A DNA stretch of 64,000 bases from NCBI GenBank assembly GCA_044222225.1, contig JBGANR010000024.1, positions 7,045 to 71,044 on the forward strand. Direction: 5' to 3'. The notes under the pieces were generated by a model, which saw nothing but the letters and a program-made list of their open reading frames with translations, was not told the DNA's origin and made no database searches. The position numbers were made by a program, and so were the translations under genes. This DNA is from JBGANR01 sp044222225 (GTDB taxonomy: Bacteria; Actinomycetota; Actinomycetes; Mycobacteriales; Mycobacteriaceae). Shown here piece by piece: positions 25,367 through 33,966 of this stretch. Positions within the stretch are counted from its first letter, which is position 1; each line of letters begins with the position of its first letter.

Positions 25367-25460
25367 CGTCAACCACACTTCGCGGACGGTCACTCGGGCC
25401 ATTCTGCCACGTCGGTCGGGGCGGGTTCCAATCAGCGAGAGCCGAACCCGGGATCGCCGC

Positions 25461-26087
25461 TCAGGCGGTGCCTGGTGTGTCCCGTGGTGGCCATCGCAGG
25501 GCGGACGCCGTGCCGAACAGTCCTGCTGCGATGACGAGGAGGGGGCTGCTCAGAAGAATGAACGGTAGAAGTACGACGAGCGTCGTGGTCGTGGCGACGC
25601 CGGACAACGCGTCGACGACGGCCGCTGGGCGGTCGTCGCGGAAGCTCCAGAGGATGGCCGCGACGGCCGTCGCGACGAGCAGGATGGCGCAACCGATATG
25701 CGCGCTAGGTGACACATCGCCTTTCGGGTCCGGTCCGTAGTACAGGAGTAGAACTCCGAAGGTGAATGTGATCGTGGCCGCGATCCTGGATGCGAGAACT
25801 CCTGTCGCGGTCTTCTGTTCCGGTGATTCGTAGCTGGTCCAGGATCGGTTGACGAGGATCATCAGCACGGTCGCCGCGGCCGATGCGAACAACGCAACCG
25901 GTGCGACGTAGGCGATTCCGTCGGGACATGACCAACCCGTTACGCCGTCGACCTGGCTGCGGTGGCATCCCGCATGAACGCCGCGCATGACCGCGACGAT
26001 GATCGGCGCACTCATGAACGCGATCGCCACGGCCGCGACGCCGCTGATGATCAGGCTGCGAACGAGCCGGACGAAGGCTCCGATCAT
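25461..26087 (-). CDS. Hypothetical four-helix membrane protein
   Basis: Unrecognised membrane protein of 208 residues. Hydrophobic helices lie at about 11-35 (IISGVAAVAIAFMSAPIIVAV), 62-84, 101-121 and 134-155, with a final pair near 170-195 (LVVLLPFILLSSPLLVIAAGLFG). A loop after helix 1 contains two Cys (HAGCHRSQVDGVTGWSCPDG) that could form an external disulfide. GC content looks lower than neighbouring genes. Upstream of it on the same strand lies a GNAT gene 103 bases away; no functional link is evident. The start at 26087 is uncertain because the frame is open further upstream. Confidence 0.6.
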   Translation of the reverse strand: MIGAFVRLVRSLIISGVAAVAIAFMSAPIIVAVMRGVHAGCHRSQVDGVTGWSCPDGIAYVAPVALFASAAATVLMILVNRSWTSYESPEQKTATGVLASRIAATITFTFGVLLLYYGPDPKGDVSPSAHIGCAILLVATAVAAILWSFRDDRPAAVVDALSGVATTTTLVVLLPFILLSSPLLVIAAGLFGTASALRWPPRDTPGTA

Positions 26088-26190
26088 CCGTTTCTCGGGT
26101 CGGGGCCGTCGATGACGACCGGGGTGTCGCGTCACGAACCGATCATGCCCCGACTCGCCGGTTTCGCGACGAGCTCGGCCGAACCGGGCG

Positions 26191-26688
26191 TTAGAACGAG
26201 CGCTGCCAGCGCCAGATCTCGCCGTGCTCCGGGTCGGGGACGACTCCCGTCCGCTCGAAGCCGCAGCGGCGCAGTACCGCCGTCGATGCGTTCGGCTCGG
26301 CCAGCGTGTGCGCCACCGCGCCGTGCGCACCGGCATCGGCGGCCCGGCAAAGCCACGCCTCGACGGCAGCCGTCGCGTGTCCGCGTCCGCGATGATCGGG
26401 GGCCACGCTGTAGCCGACCTCGACGAGCCCGTCGGTCGGCGGTCCGTAGTAGCCGCCGAGCCCGACGACCGTCGCGATCGCGGCGTCGATGATGAGGTGG
26501 CTGTTCCATTCCGGATCCGCGCCGGCGGCCAGGGTGTCGACGAGCGCGTCGAGTGCCTCGGGGAAGGCGAGGTAGCCCGGCGCGACGTGCAGACCGAAGC
26601 GGGCGGTGAAGGCGTCGGGATCCTCGCGCAGGAGCCGGGCGCATTCGGCGGTGAGTGCCCGGACCTCGGTCGCGGGGATGTGCGTCAT
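26191..26688 (-). CDS. GNAT family N-acetyltransferase
   Basis: GNAT acetyltransferase, 165 residues, using acetyl-CoA to acylate an unknown amine. The acetyl-CoA pyrophosphate loop reads VGYSVAPDHRGRGHATAAVEAWL (the RGRGHA core), followed by AHTLAEPNASTAVLRRCGFERTG, the alpha-4/beta-7 region typical of RimJ/RimL-like enzymes. Stands alone between a membrane protein and the polyol importer. Confidence 0.85.
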   Translation of the reverse strand: MTHIPATEVRALTAECARLLREDPDAFTARFGLHVAPGYLAFPEALDALVDTLAAGADPEWNSHLIIDAAIATVVGLGGYYGPPTDGLVEVGYSVAPDHRGRGHATAAVEAWLCRAADAGAHGAVAHTLAEPNASTAVLRRCGFERTGVVPDPEHGEIWRWQRSF

Positions 26689-26807
26689 CGGGCGAGCGTA
26701 GGTCGCGGGCGGCCGGTTCCGATACCGAATTTTCCGCCCGTCGACGAAGCCGCCCGCCGACTCGACCGGGCCGGGTCGAGTCGACGGGCGACGGTTGTGC
26801 CGCGACG

Positions 26808-27848
26808 TCAGAAGATGCTGGTCGGGTCGTAGTACTCGTCGATGTTCTCGCAGCCGATGCCGACGGCCTTGGTGTACGAGTTCGGCGGGTAGTCCGACGG
26901 CTTCTTCTTGCCCGTCGCGATGTCGATGGCGATCCGCAGAGAGTCCTCGGTGGCGAGGTTCGGGGAGTTGAGCCCGGTGGAGAGGTAGCGGCCGTTGCAG
27001 CCGTCCTTCTTGATGAGCGCCAGCGCCTCCTTCTGCCCGTCGGCGGCGGCAGCCACGTAGACGTCCTTATATCTCGGGTTGGAGATCACGACGTTGTAGG
27101 CGCCGAGGCTCATCGCGTCGTTGAGCCCCAGGACGAGGTCGACGTCGGGGTTGGCCGCGAGCATCGTCTCGGCCGCGACCTGCCCCTTGTCCTGCTGGTA
27201 GAGACCGTCCTGCTCGGACCTGATCTCGTACTCGACGCCGCCGACCTTCAAGCCGTCCAGGAAACCCTGCCGACGGCTCGGACCGACGAACTCGTCCGTG
27301 GGCGATCCGGTCATGATGACCATCTTGATCTTCTTCTTGCCCAGCTTGAGGAAGCGCTCCGCGGCCAGCTTGCCGGCCCCCTCGCCGATGGCGTGCGGAT
27401 TGGACTGCACGGCCGTCGTCCCGGTCTCCGGCACCGCCGTGTCGACGTAGATGACGGGGATCTGCGAGCCGATCTGATTCATCATCCAGACCTGCCCCTT
27501 GACGCTCGTCGCGTTGACGATGAGAACGCTCGCGCCCTGCGCGATCATCGCCTGCATCTGGCTCAGCTGGACCGCGGGATCCTTGTTCGCGCTCTGAAAG
27601 ACGAGCTTGAATCCCTGCTTGTCGGCGATGTCCTGGGCCAATACCTGCATCGCCGCGAAATAGGGCGCCTGAACCTGCTGTTGGGCGAAACCGATCGTGA
27701 TCTCGCGAATGTTCTCCTTGACGCCGCCGTGGGGGCCGGTGGCCGGTTCCATGCTGGGATAGATGTTTCCGCAACCCGCGAGCATGACGGCGGTGGCCGC
27801 CGCGCCGACCGCGAGGCCGATCCGGCCGCGGGTGGTCCGTGACTTCAT
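26808..27848 (-). CDS. Sugar ABC importer, substrate-binding lipoprotein
   Basis: Periplasmic-type binding protein of the ribose/LacI-like class (Peripla_BP_4), 346 residues. The signal sequence ends in lipobox LAGC, so it is lipid-anchored outside the membrane. Typical text: ITIGFAQQQVQAPYFAAMQVLAQDIAD, ALIVNATSVK-like (VLIVNATSVKG), VIYVDTAVPE, MTGSPTDEFVGPSRRQGFLDGL and VDLVLGLNDAMSLGAYN. Last gene of the polyol operon, after permease and ATPase. Ligand unknown; neighbours suggest a polyol or ketose. Confidence 0.9.
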   Translation of the reverse strand: MKSRTTRGRIGLAVGAAATAVMLAGCGNIYPSMEPATGPHGGVKENIREITIGFAQQQVQAPYFAAMQVLAQDIADKQGFKLVFQSANKDPAVQLSQMQAMIAQGASVLIVNATSVKGQVWMMNQIGSQIPVIYVDTAVPETGTTAVQSNPHAIGEGAGKLAAERFLKLGKKKIKMVIMTGSPTDEFVGPSRRQGFLDGLKVGGVEYEIRSEQDGLYQQDKGQVAAETMLAANPDVDLVLGLNDAMSLGAYNVVISNPRYKDVYVAAAADGQKEALALIKKDGCNGRYLSTGLNSPNLATEDSLRIAIDIATGKKKPSDYPPNSYTKAVGIGCENIDEYYDPTSIF

Positions 27849-27882
27849 CGGACGTTCCTCATTTCCTTTCGTGTGCACGGAC

Positions 27883-28887
27883 CTATGTCGCGGACTTCGA
27901 GCGCCGCATGCGGCTGAATTGAATGGTCGCCATCGTCACGGCGACGAGGATCAGTCCGCCGCGGAACGCGTCCTGCAGGAACGTGGACACGTTGAGCAGT
28001 GAGAGCAGATTGGCGATGACCTGGAAGATGATCGTGCCGACGACCGCGCCGAAGACCTTGCCGCGGCCACCGGAGAGCGCCGCGCCGCCGATGACGACGG
28101 CGGCGATCGCCTCGAGTTCCATGAGGTTTCCGGCGAGTGCGGTGCCGCTGGCGAATCGTGCCAGGAACATCCAGCCGCCCAGGCCGCACAGCAGGCCGGC
28201 GAGGATGTAGACCGACCAGAGCGTGGCCTTGACCGGGATTCCGGAACTCTGCGCCGCGGTCTTGTTACTGCCGATCGCATAGACGCGCCGGCCCCACACG
28301 GTTCGGTACAGCAGGAACGAGATGAGTGCGACGACGGCCAGCCAGATGATGGCGAGGACCGGGATGCCGAGGAGCGTCGACTGGCCGAGCTTCGCGAAGG
28401 ATTCGGCGGCGCCGGGATTGATGGGAATGCCTTCGCCGTAGGCGTAGACCAGGCCGCGTGCCAAGGCCAGCATGCCGAGCGTGACGATGAACGGCTCGAG
28501 TCCGCGGAACGAGATCAGCCAGCCGTTGATGAGGCCGACGATGCCACCGACGGCGAGACCGACGACAAGCGCGAGGATCAGCGAGTCGCCGCCGAACAGT
28601 CCCGCCGAGATGACCGCGGCGAGGCCGAGCGAGGAGCCGACGCTGATGTCGATGCCGCCGGTCAGCACCACGATGAGCTGCGCCATCACGACGACGCCGA
28701 TGATCGACACCTGCAGCAGCAGGTTCGTGATGTTGGTCTGAGTGAGGAAGGCCGGGCTGGACAGCGAGGCGATGATGAGCAGAGCGATGAGGATGTAGAG
28801 GGCGTACTGCGACTTGAGCCAATCGACGATGGCTCCGAGCCGGTTCTCGGTCTGTTCCTGCGGGGGAGAGGCCGTTCCTGCGGTCAT
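27883..28887 (-). CDS. Sugar ABC importer permease (RbsC type)
   Basis: Membrane subunit of a ribose-type ABC importer, 334 residues and about eight to ten helices. Family motifs: VVLTGGIDISVGSSLGLAAVI, LINGWLISFRGLEPFIVTLGMLALARGL and IGGAALSGGRGKVFGAVVGTII. Encoded between its ATPase and binding protein with gaps of 17 and 34 bases. Confidence 0.92.
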   Translation of the reverse strand: MTAGTASPPQEQTENRLGAIVDWLKSQYALYILIALLIIASLSSPAFLTQTNITNLLLQVSIIGVVVMAQLIVVLTGGIDISVGSSLGLAAVISAGLFGGDSLILALVVGLAVGGIVGLINGWLISFRGLEPFIVTLGMLALARGLVYAYGEGIPINPGAAESFAKLGQSTLLGIPVLAIIWLAVVALISFLLYRTVWGRRVYAIGSNKTAAQSSGIPVKATLWSVYILAGLLCGLGGWMFLARFASGTALAGNLMELEAIAAVVIGGAALSGGRGKVFGAVVGTIIFQVIANLLSLLNVSTFLQDAFRGGLILVAVTMATIQFSRMRRSKSAT

Positions 28888-28904
28888 GTCTGAACTCCTT
28901 TGTT

Positions 28905-30440
28905 TCAGTCGTGTGCGGCGAGCGCGGTGCGGATCAGATCGTCGGTGTCGGACTGTTCCGGGTCGAATTCACCGGCCACGGTGCCGTGCCGCATGACGAG
29001 GATGCGATGGCAGAGCGACAGCAGCTCATCGGCCTCGCTGGAGACGACGAGCACTCCCATTCCCCGGGCCGCGGCCTCGTGGACGATCTCGTAGATGTTC
29101 GCGCGGGCGCCGACGTCGATGCCCTTGGTCGGTTCGTCGAGCACGATGAAATCGGGCCGCGCCTCCAGCCATTTCGCGACGACGACCTTCTGTTGATTGC
29201 CGCCGCTGAGGGTCGACGTATAGGTCCTCGGCCCGCCTTTCACCTGGTATTCGGTGATCAGTTCTTTGACGCGCCGCTTCTCCTCCGAGGCCTTGACGAT
29301 GCCGCCCGAAGACATCTGCGGCAGCACGACGAGGGTCATGTTCTGGCCGTTGTCGAAATCCTTGACGAATCCTTCGAGCCGCCGGTCCTCGGTGACGTAC
29401 ACGACCTTTTTTCGCAAGGCCTGTCCGGGACTGCTGAAGTGCGACTTCACGCCTTTGATCTCGATCGTTCCGCGCGCCGCCGTGCGCTGTCCGGTGACCG
29501 TGCGCGCGACGGACGAGCGTCCGCTGCCGACGAGCCCGTACAGGCCGAGGATCTCGCCGGGTGCGATGTCGAAGGAGACGCCGCGCGCCGAACCGCCCCA
29601 CAGGTCGCGGACCGCGACCACCGGCGTCGTCCCGGTCGTGTCGACGGGCTTGGGCCGCGCCAGCGCCTTCAACGCGCGGCCGATCATCATCGTCGTGATC
29701 TCGTCGGGATCCGTCTCGGCGGTCCGCTTGATGCCGACGAGATTGCCGTTGCGGAACACCGCGATCCGGTCCGACATCGCGAAGACCTCGTTCATCCGGT
29801 GCGAGACGAACACGATCGCCGTGCCGGCCGCCCGCTCACGGGCGACGAGATCGAGGATGTCCTTGAAGTGCTCCTCGCTGGTCGACGCGGTGGTCTCGTC
29901 GAGGATCATGATCTTGTGGGTGGTCACCTCGGCCCGGCTCAGCGACAGCATCTGCCGTTGCCCGGGGCCCAGATCGCCGGCCGGATCGGTGGTGCGCAAC
30001 TCGCCCAGCCCGACTTTCGCCAGCACCTCCCTGGTCCGGGCGCTGTTCGTATTCGTCTTCGGCGCCCACGGGCGGATGTCGCGGCCCTGGCGGAGCTTGT
30101 AGAGCCAGACGTTCTCGCCGATGGTGAAATCGTCGATGATGAGCGGCTCCTGATGCATCATCAGGACGCCCGCCTGTTCGGCCTCGGCGGCGTTGCGAAC
30201 GGGCTTGTCGTAGCCGGTCACATGGATGGCGCCGTCCGTCGGCGTCTCGACGCCGGCCAGCAGTTTGGCGAAGGTCGACTTGCCCGCGCCGTTGGCGCCG
30301 CAGACGGCCAGCACCTCGCCGGCATAGCCTTCGAGGGTGACGCCGTCGAGCGCTTTGACGCCCGGATAATGTTTCTTGACGTCGACGGCCCGGTAGGCGA
30401 CTTCGCCGGCGGTCGGTCGATCGTTGTGATGAGTGGTCAC
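28905..30440 (-). CDS. Sugar ABC importer ATPase (RbsA/XylG type)
   Basis: Two-domain ATPase of a ribose-type importer, 511 residues. The first domain has Walker A GANGAGKSTFAK, the signature region LGPGQRQMLSLSRA (degenerate LSGGQ) and Walker B IMILDETTAST. The second has GLVGSGRSSVART in place of a canonical Walker A, LSGGNQQKVVVAKWL and VLDEPTKGIDVG. Such asymmetry is normal for this family. GTG start, 135 bases after the dehydrogenase gene, which precedes it on the same strand. Confidence 0.93.
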   Translation of the reverse strand: MTTHHNDRPTAGEVAYRAVDVKKHYPGVKALDGVTLEGYAGEVLAVCGANGAGKSTFAKLLAGVETPTDGAIHVTGYDKPVRNAAEAEQAGVLMMHQEPLIIDDFTIGENVWLYKLRQGRDIRPWAPKTNTNSARTREVLAKVGLGELRTTDPAGDLGPGQRQMLSLSRAEVTTHKIMILDETTASTSEEHFKDILDLVARERAAGTAIVFVSHRMNEVFAMSDRIAVFRNGNLVGIKRTAETDPDEITTMMIGRALKALARPKPVDTTGTTPVVAVRDLWGGSARGVSFDIAPGEILGLYGLVGSGRSSVARTVTGQRTAARGTIEIKGVKSHFSSPGQALRKKVVYVTEDRRLEGFVKDFDNGQNMTLVVLPQMSSGGIVKASEEKRRVKELITEYQVKGGPRTYTSTLSGGNQQKVVVAKWLEARPDFIVLDEPTKGIDVGARANIYEIVHEAAARGMGVLVVSSEADELLSLCHRILVMRHGTVAGEFDPEQSDTDDLIRTALAAHD

Positions 30441-30575
30441 GCAGACTCCTCTTCGGGTCAGAGCTGATGGAGGGTCGTGGGACCGCGGGCGAGGTCGGCG
30501 GTGTCGATGGCGGTCGACACCGCCGGCCTCGCCGTTCCGCGCGCGTGGTCGCGATCGGGAACGGCGGCCCCGGCG

Positions 30576-31574
30576 TCAGGGATTGAGCTGGATCTTCAGG
30601 CCCTCCCCTCGGCGAAGCGCATCGAACGCCTCGGGGTAGCTCGTCAACGGCAGGCGATGGGTGAGCAGCGGCGCGATGTCGACGGCGTCGTCGGCCATCA
30701 GCTGCAGCGCGGGCGCGTACGAGTCCAGCACCGCCATCGACCCGACGACGGTGATCTCCTCGTAGTAGAGCCGGTAGGGCGAGATGGGCACCCGGGCCTC
30801 GGGCGGCGCGACGCCCACCTGCACGAACCGTCCGCCCTTGGCGACGGCGTCGAAGCCCTCGGCGATCGCGGCGGGGACGCCGGTGGCGTCGATGACGACG
30901 TCGTAGCCCTGCGGACGTTCGGCCAGTGCGTCGGCGACGGCGCCGTGGGTGGCGGTGAAGCCGACCTGCTGGCCGATCGGGCGCCGGTCGGCCTTGCGCT
31001 CGACGAGGGCGAGTTCGCTCGCTCCGCCGCGGCCGAACAGCTGCCCCGTGAGCAGGCCCATCGTGCCGCCGCCGATGACGAGCACCGATTCACCGACGCG
31101 CGGCGGCGCCATGCGGATCGCGTGTACCGCGCACGAGAGCGGTTCGACGGCGGCCGCCACCTCGTACGACATCGAGTCCGGGATCACGTGGCAGTTGGCC
31201 GCCGGCACGGCGACGTACTCGGCCGCCGCGCCGTCGACGGTGTCGCCGATCGCGCCCCACTCGTCGCACAGATTGCCGCGGCCGACGCGGCACCAGCGGC
31301 AGTGCCCGCAGAAGAGCGAGGGGTCGACGGCGACGCGATCGCCCTCGCGCAGGAAGTCGACGTCCGGCGCGACGGCGACCACTTCACCGGCGAACTCGTG
31401 CCCGGGGATGATCGGGAACGGCGTGGGCGGGAAGAGTCCGGCCGCGATGTTGAGGTCCGATCCGCAGATCCCGACGGCCCCGACCCGTACGACGGCCTGG
31501 CCGGCGCCGGGCGTCGGGTCCGGCGCCTCGCCGACGGACATGACTCCGGGCCGCTCGTAGATGACAGCTTTCAT
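30576..31574 (-). CDS. Zinc-dependent polyol/alcohol dehydrogenase
   Basis: Medium-chain zinc dehydrogenase, 332 residues, predicted to oxidise an alditol to a ketose with NAD(P)+. Catalytic zinc ligands are in GICGSDLN (Cys), GHEFAGEV (His) and VEPLSCAVHAI (Glu). The structural zinc is held by CGHCRWCRVGRGNLC. The nucleotide site reads VLVIGGGTMGLLTGQL. The sequence resembles sorbitol/xylitol/threonine dehydrogenases. Its ATG overlaps the kinase stop, so it is made together with the sugar kinase. Confidence 0.9.
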   Translation of the reverse strand: MKAVIYERPGVMSVGEAPDPTPGAGQAVVRVGAVGICGSDLNIAAGLFPPTPFPIIPGHEFAGEVVAVAPDVDFLREGDRVAVDPSLFCGHCRWCRVGRGNLCDEWGAIGDTVDGAAAEYVAVPAANCHVIPDSMSYEVAAAVEPLSCAVHAIRMAPPRVGESVLVIGGGTMGLLTGQLFGRGGASELALVERKADRRPIGQQVGFTATHGAVADALAERPQGYDVVIDATGVPAAIAEGFDAVAKGGRFVQVGVAPPEARVPISPYRLYYEEITVVGSMAVLDSYAPALQLMADDAVDIAPLLTHRLPLTSYPEAFDALRRGEGLKIQLNP

Positions 31575-33103
31575 CGGTTCGCCTCTTCTTTCGGGGTCGG
31601 TGCTGGGAGAGTGTCCGCGGACCGTTCCAGGTCGGCCCAGCGGGACGTCGTGAGGTAGCGCTCCAGGAGCCGGGCCGGATCGGTGCCGGCCCGCGGTTCG
31701 GCGGCGACGCGCCAGCGGGGTGCCCACTGCTCGGCGAGCCGGCCGACGTCGGTGCCGAGCGCCGCGGCGGCGGCCTGGATCGCCGCGCCGGCGGCGGCGG
31801 TCTCGGCCTGCTCGACGATGTGCACCGGGCGTCCGGTGAGGTCGGCCAGCAGCTGACGGTAGGCGGGGGAGGCGGCGCCGCCCCCGGTGACGGCGAGCCG
31901 GCCGTCGGTCCGGATGCCGAGCCGGGTGAACGTGTCGATGCCCCGGACCAGGCCGGCGAGGACGCCCTCGTAGGCGGCCCTGGCGACCTGTTCGCGCGTG
32001 GTGTCCGCGCGCAGCCCGGTCAGCGTGCCGCTGGCGAGCGGCCGGTCGGGGACGCGTTCGCCGTCGAGGTAGGCGGCGAGCACCGGACGGTGCGGGTCGG
32101 CCACCGGGGCGGCGAGCGCGAGCCGGCTCAGCTCGTCGTGATCGACGGCGAGCAGCCGCGCGAACGTGTCGGTGACCTTCGCCGCGTTCAGGGTGCAGAA
32201 GACGGGCAGGTAGCCGCCCGCCGCGTCCGCGTTGCCGTTGACGGCGCCGCTGTGGTCGAAGACCGGTGCGTCGGTGCGCGCGTAGACGACGCCCGACGTG
32301 CCGAGCGAGACGACCACGTCACCGGTGCGCAGCCCCATGCCGAGCGCAGCCGCCTGATTGTCGGCCGTCCCCGGCCCGATCAGCGTTCCCTCGCGCAGCC
32401 CGAGGTCGCGGGCCGCGGCCGCGGTGAGCCTGCCGGCGGGTTCGTCGTAGTCCAGTACGCGGGGCAGCCGCTCCGACCACGGGATCCCGGCCTGGACGAG
32501 GGCGAGCAGGTCGGGGTCCCACCGGCCCTCCGCCGGGCAGTAGTAGCCGGTTCCGGACGCGTCGCCCGGGTCGGTCAGGTAGCTGCCGACGAGCCGGTAG
32601 GTCAGCCAGTCGTGTGGGAGCAGCAGCATGCGCAGCCGGGCGAACGCGTCCGGCTCGTGCCGGGCGAGCCAGGCGACCTTGCTGATCGTGAACGCCGCGG
32701 GCGGGACGCTGCCGGCGCGCCGTACCCACTGTTCGGCGCCGAGCCGGGCCACGAGCTCGCGGGCCTCGGTGGCCGACGTCGTGTCGTTCCACAGCTTCGC
32801 TGGCCGCAGGACGGCGCCGGCGTCGTCGAGGGGGACGAGGCCGTGCGCCTGGGCGGCGACCGACAGACCGATCACGTCGCCCGCCACATCGCGGCCGGGA
32901 CGATCGGTCGCGATCGCCGCGAGGCCGGTGGCCGTGGCCGCGACCAGCGCCGACCACCAGTCGTCGGGGTGCTGCTCGCTGACCGGAGGGGACGTGCGGG
33001 GATGCGGGCTCTTGCCGACGCCGACGGTCGCGCCGGTCTCGGCGTCCCGCCACACGACGGTGCAGGACTGCGTCGACGAGTCGACGCCGGCGACGATCCT
33101 CAT
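31571..33103 (-). CDS. FGGY family sugar kinase (xylulokinase-like)
   Basis: Carbohydrate kinase of the FGGY family, 510 residues. The N-terminal ATPase-fold phosphate loop reads GVDSSTQSCTVVWRD; middle motifs are KLWNDTTS, FTISKVAWLARHEPDAF and LIGPGTADNQAAALGMG; the C-terminal signature is LAVTGGGAASPAYRQLLADLTGRPV. Closest in pattern to xylulokinase, so a ketopentose (D-xylulose) is the leading guess, with other ketoses possible. Overlaps the SIS gene upstream and the dehydrogenase downstream by four bases each. Confidence 0.9.
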   Translation of the reverse strand: MRIVAGVDSSTQSCTVVWRDAETGATVGVGKSPHPRTSPPVSEQHPDDWWSALVAATATGLAAIATDRPGRDVAGDVIGLSVAAQAHGLVPLDDAGAVLRPAKLWNDTTSATEARELVARLGAEQWVRRAGSVPPAAFTISKVAWLARHEPDAFARLRMLLLPHDWLTYRLVGSYLTDPGDASGTGYYCPAEGRWDPDLLALVQAGIPWSERLPRVLDYDEPAGRLTAAAARDLGLREGTLIGPGTADNQAAALGMGLRTGDVVVSLGTSGVVYARTDAPVFDHSGAVNGNADAAGGYLPVFCTLNAAKVTDTFARLLAVDHDELSRLALAAPVADPHRPVLAAYLDGERVPDRPLASGTLTGLRADTTREQVARAAYEGVLAGLVRGIDTFTRLGIRTDGRLAVTGGGAASPAYRQLLADLTGRPVHIVEQAETAAAGAAIQAAAAALGTDVGRLAEQWAPRWRVAAEPRAGTDPARLLERYLTTSRWADLERSADTLPAPTPKEEANR

Positions 33104-33780
33104 CGGGCCTCGCCGCGAGCCGGATCGGGCAGCGCCGGGAGCGGGTCGGGCAGGCCGCGCTTCTGGCCGACCGCGCCCGACGGATGCGCGCCGATGACCT
33201 CGCCCCAGCCGTAGCCGCTGATCTGCATGAGCACGATCGCCAGGGCGTCGCCCCAGGCGGCGGCGGCGAGGCTGGAGCCCATCGCGATGATCCCGCCGGG
33301 ATCGGAGTCGTCGCGCTGCGGCAGGACCGCCACGACGTCGGCCTGCGACGCCAGCGGCGACTCCTCCTGCGCGGTGAGGACGAGGATCGCCGCCCCGCGT
33401 CGCTTGGCCAGCTCGATGAACGCGTTCAGCTCGGCCGAGCCGCCGCCCTTGGACACCGCCAGCACGACGTCTCCGGTGGTCACCGCCCCGAGCCCGCCGT
33501 GCAGCGCGTCCCCGGGGTGCAGGAACAGTGACGGCGTGCCGCTGGTCGACAGCAGATGAGCCATCCGCCGGGCGACGGGGCCGGACGTGCCGACGCCGAC
33601 GGTGATGACCTTGCCCGGCGCCTCTCGGATGAGCCGGACGGCGGAGACGAAGCGCTCGTCGAGCGTCTGCCCGACCAGGTGGATGGCTTCGGCCGCCGCG
33701 GCCAGGCGTCCGCGACCGGATTCGACGAGGTCGTGATCCTCAGATCGACGTGCGCTCATTTGAGCGTTACTTGATCCCAT
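33100..33780 (-). CDS. SIS-domain sugar phosphate isomerase
   Basis: SIS-domain protein, 226 residues, of the arabinose-5-phosphate isomerase/hexulose-phosphate isomerase type, probably interconverting a phosphorylated ketose and aldose. The phosphosugar-binding loops are ITVGVGTSGPVARRMAHLLSTSG and VLAVSKGGGSAELNAFIELAKRRGA; HPGDALHGGLGAV carries the catalytic His region. First gene of the SIS-kinase-dehydrogenase-transporter operon. The ATG at 33780 gives the longest protein; the ATG at 33759 (MSARRS) is an alternative. Divergent from the SorC regulator. Confidence 0.85.
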   Translation of the reverse strand: MGSSNAQMSARRSEDHDLVESGRGRLAAAAEAIHLVGQTLDERFVSAVRLIREAPGKVITVGVGTSGPVARRMAHLLSTSGTPSLFLHPGDALHGGLGAVTTGDVVLAVSKGGGSAELNAFIELAKRRGAAILVLTAQEESPLASQADVVAVLPQRDDSDPGGIIAMGSSLAAAAWGDALAIVLMQISGYGWGEVIGAHPSGAVGQKRGLPDPLPALPDPARGEAR

Positions 33781-33869
33781 ATGTGAATCGAATCACGCGC
33801 CCCCGAAGCCTGTCAAGAGAATCGGCAGACTGCCGCCGGACCGTGTTTGTGTGTCTCTAGCTCGGCAGA

Positions 33870-33918
33870 CGCCTCTCGGCGAGCCGTGGGCGGCGGCATG
33901 GAGCGCCTCTCAGGCGAG
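33870..33918. promoter_or_regulatory. Two matching dyads between the polyol operon and its SorC regulator
   Basis: CGCCTCTCGGCGAG (33870-33883) and CGCCTCTCAGGCGAG (33904-33918) are near-identical, each internally dyad (CGCC and GGCG arms), and begin 34 bases apart, about three helical turns. They sit in the 186-base divergent region and are good candidates for the SorC-type regulator's operators. Confidence 0.45.
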
Positions 33919-33966
33919 TGCTGTGTACTCTCTTCTGAGACATCCGGGACGGTGCGGGAGGAATGA

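Noticed and set aside
30441..30575. A missing small gene between the dehydrogenase and the ABC ATPase
   Set aside because: No frame with a ribosome binding site or family likeness is visible in the 135 bases.
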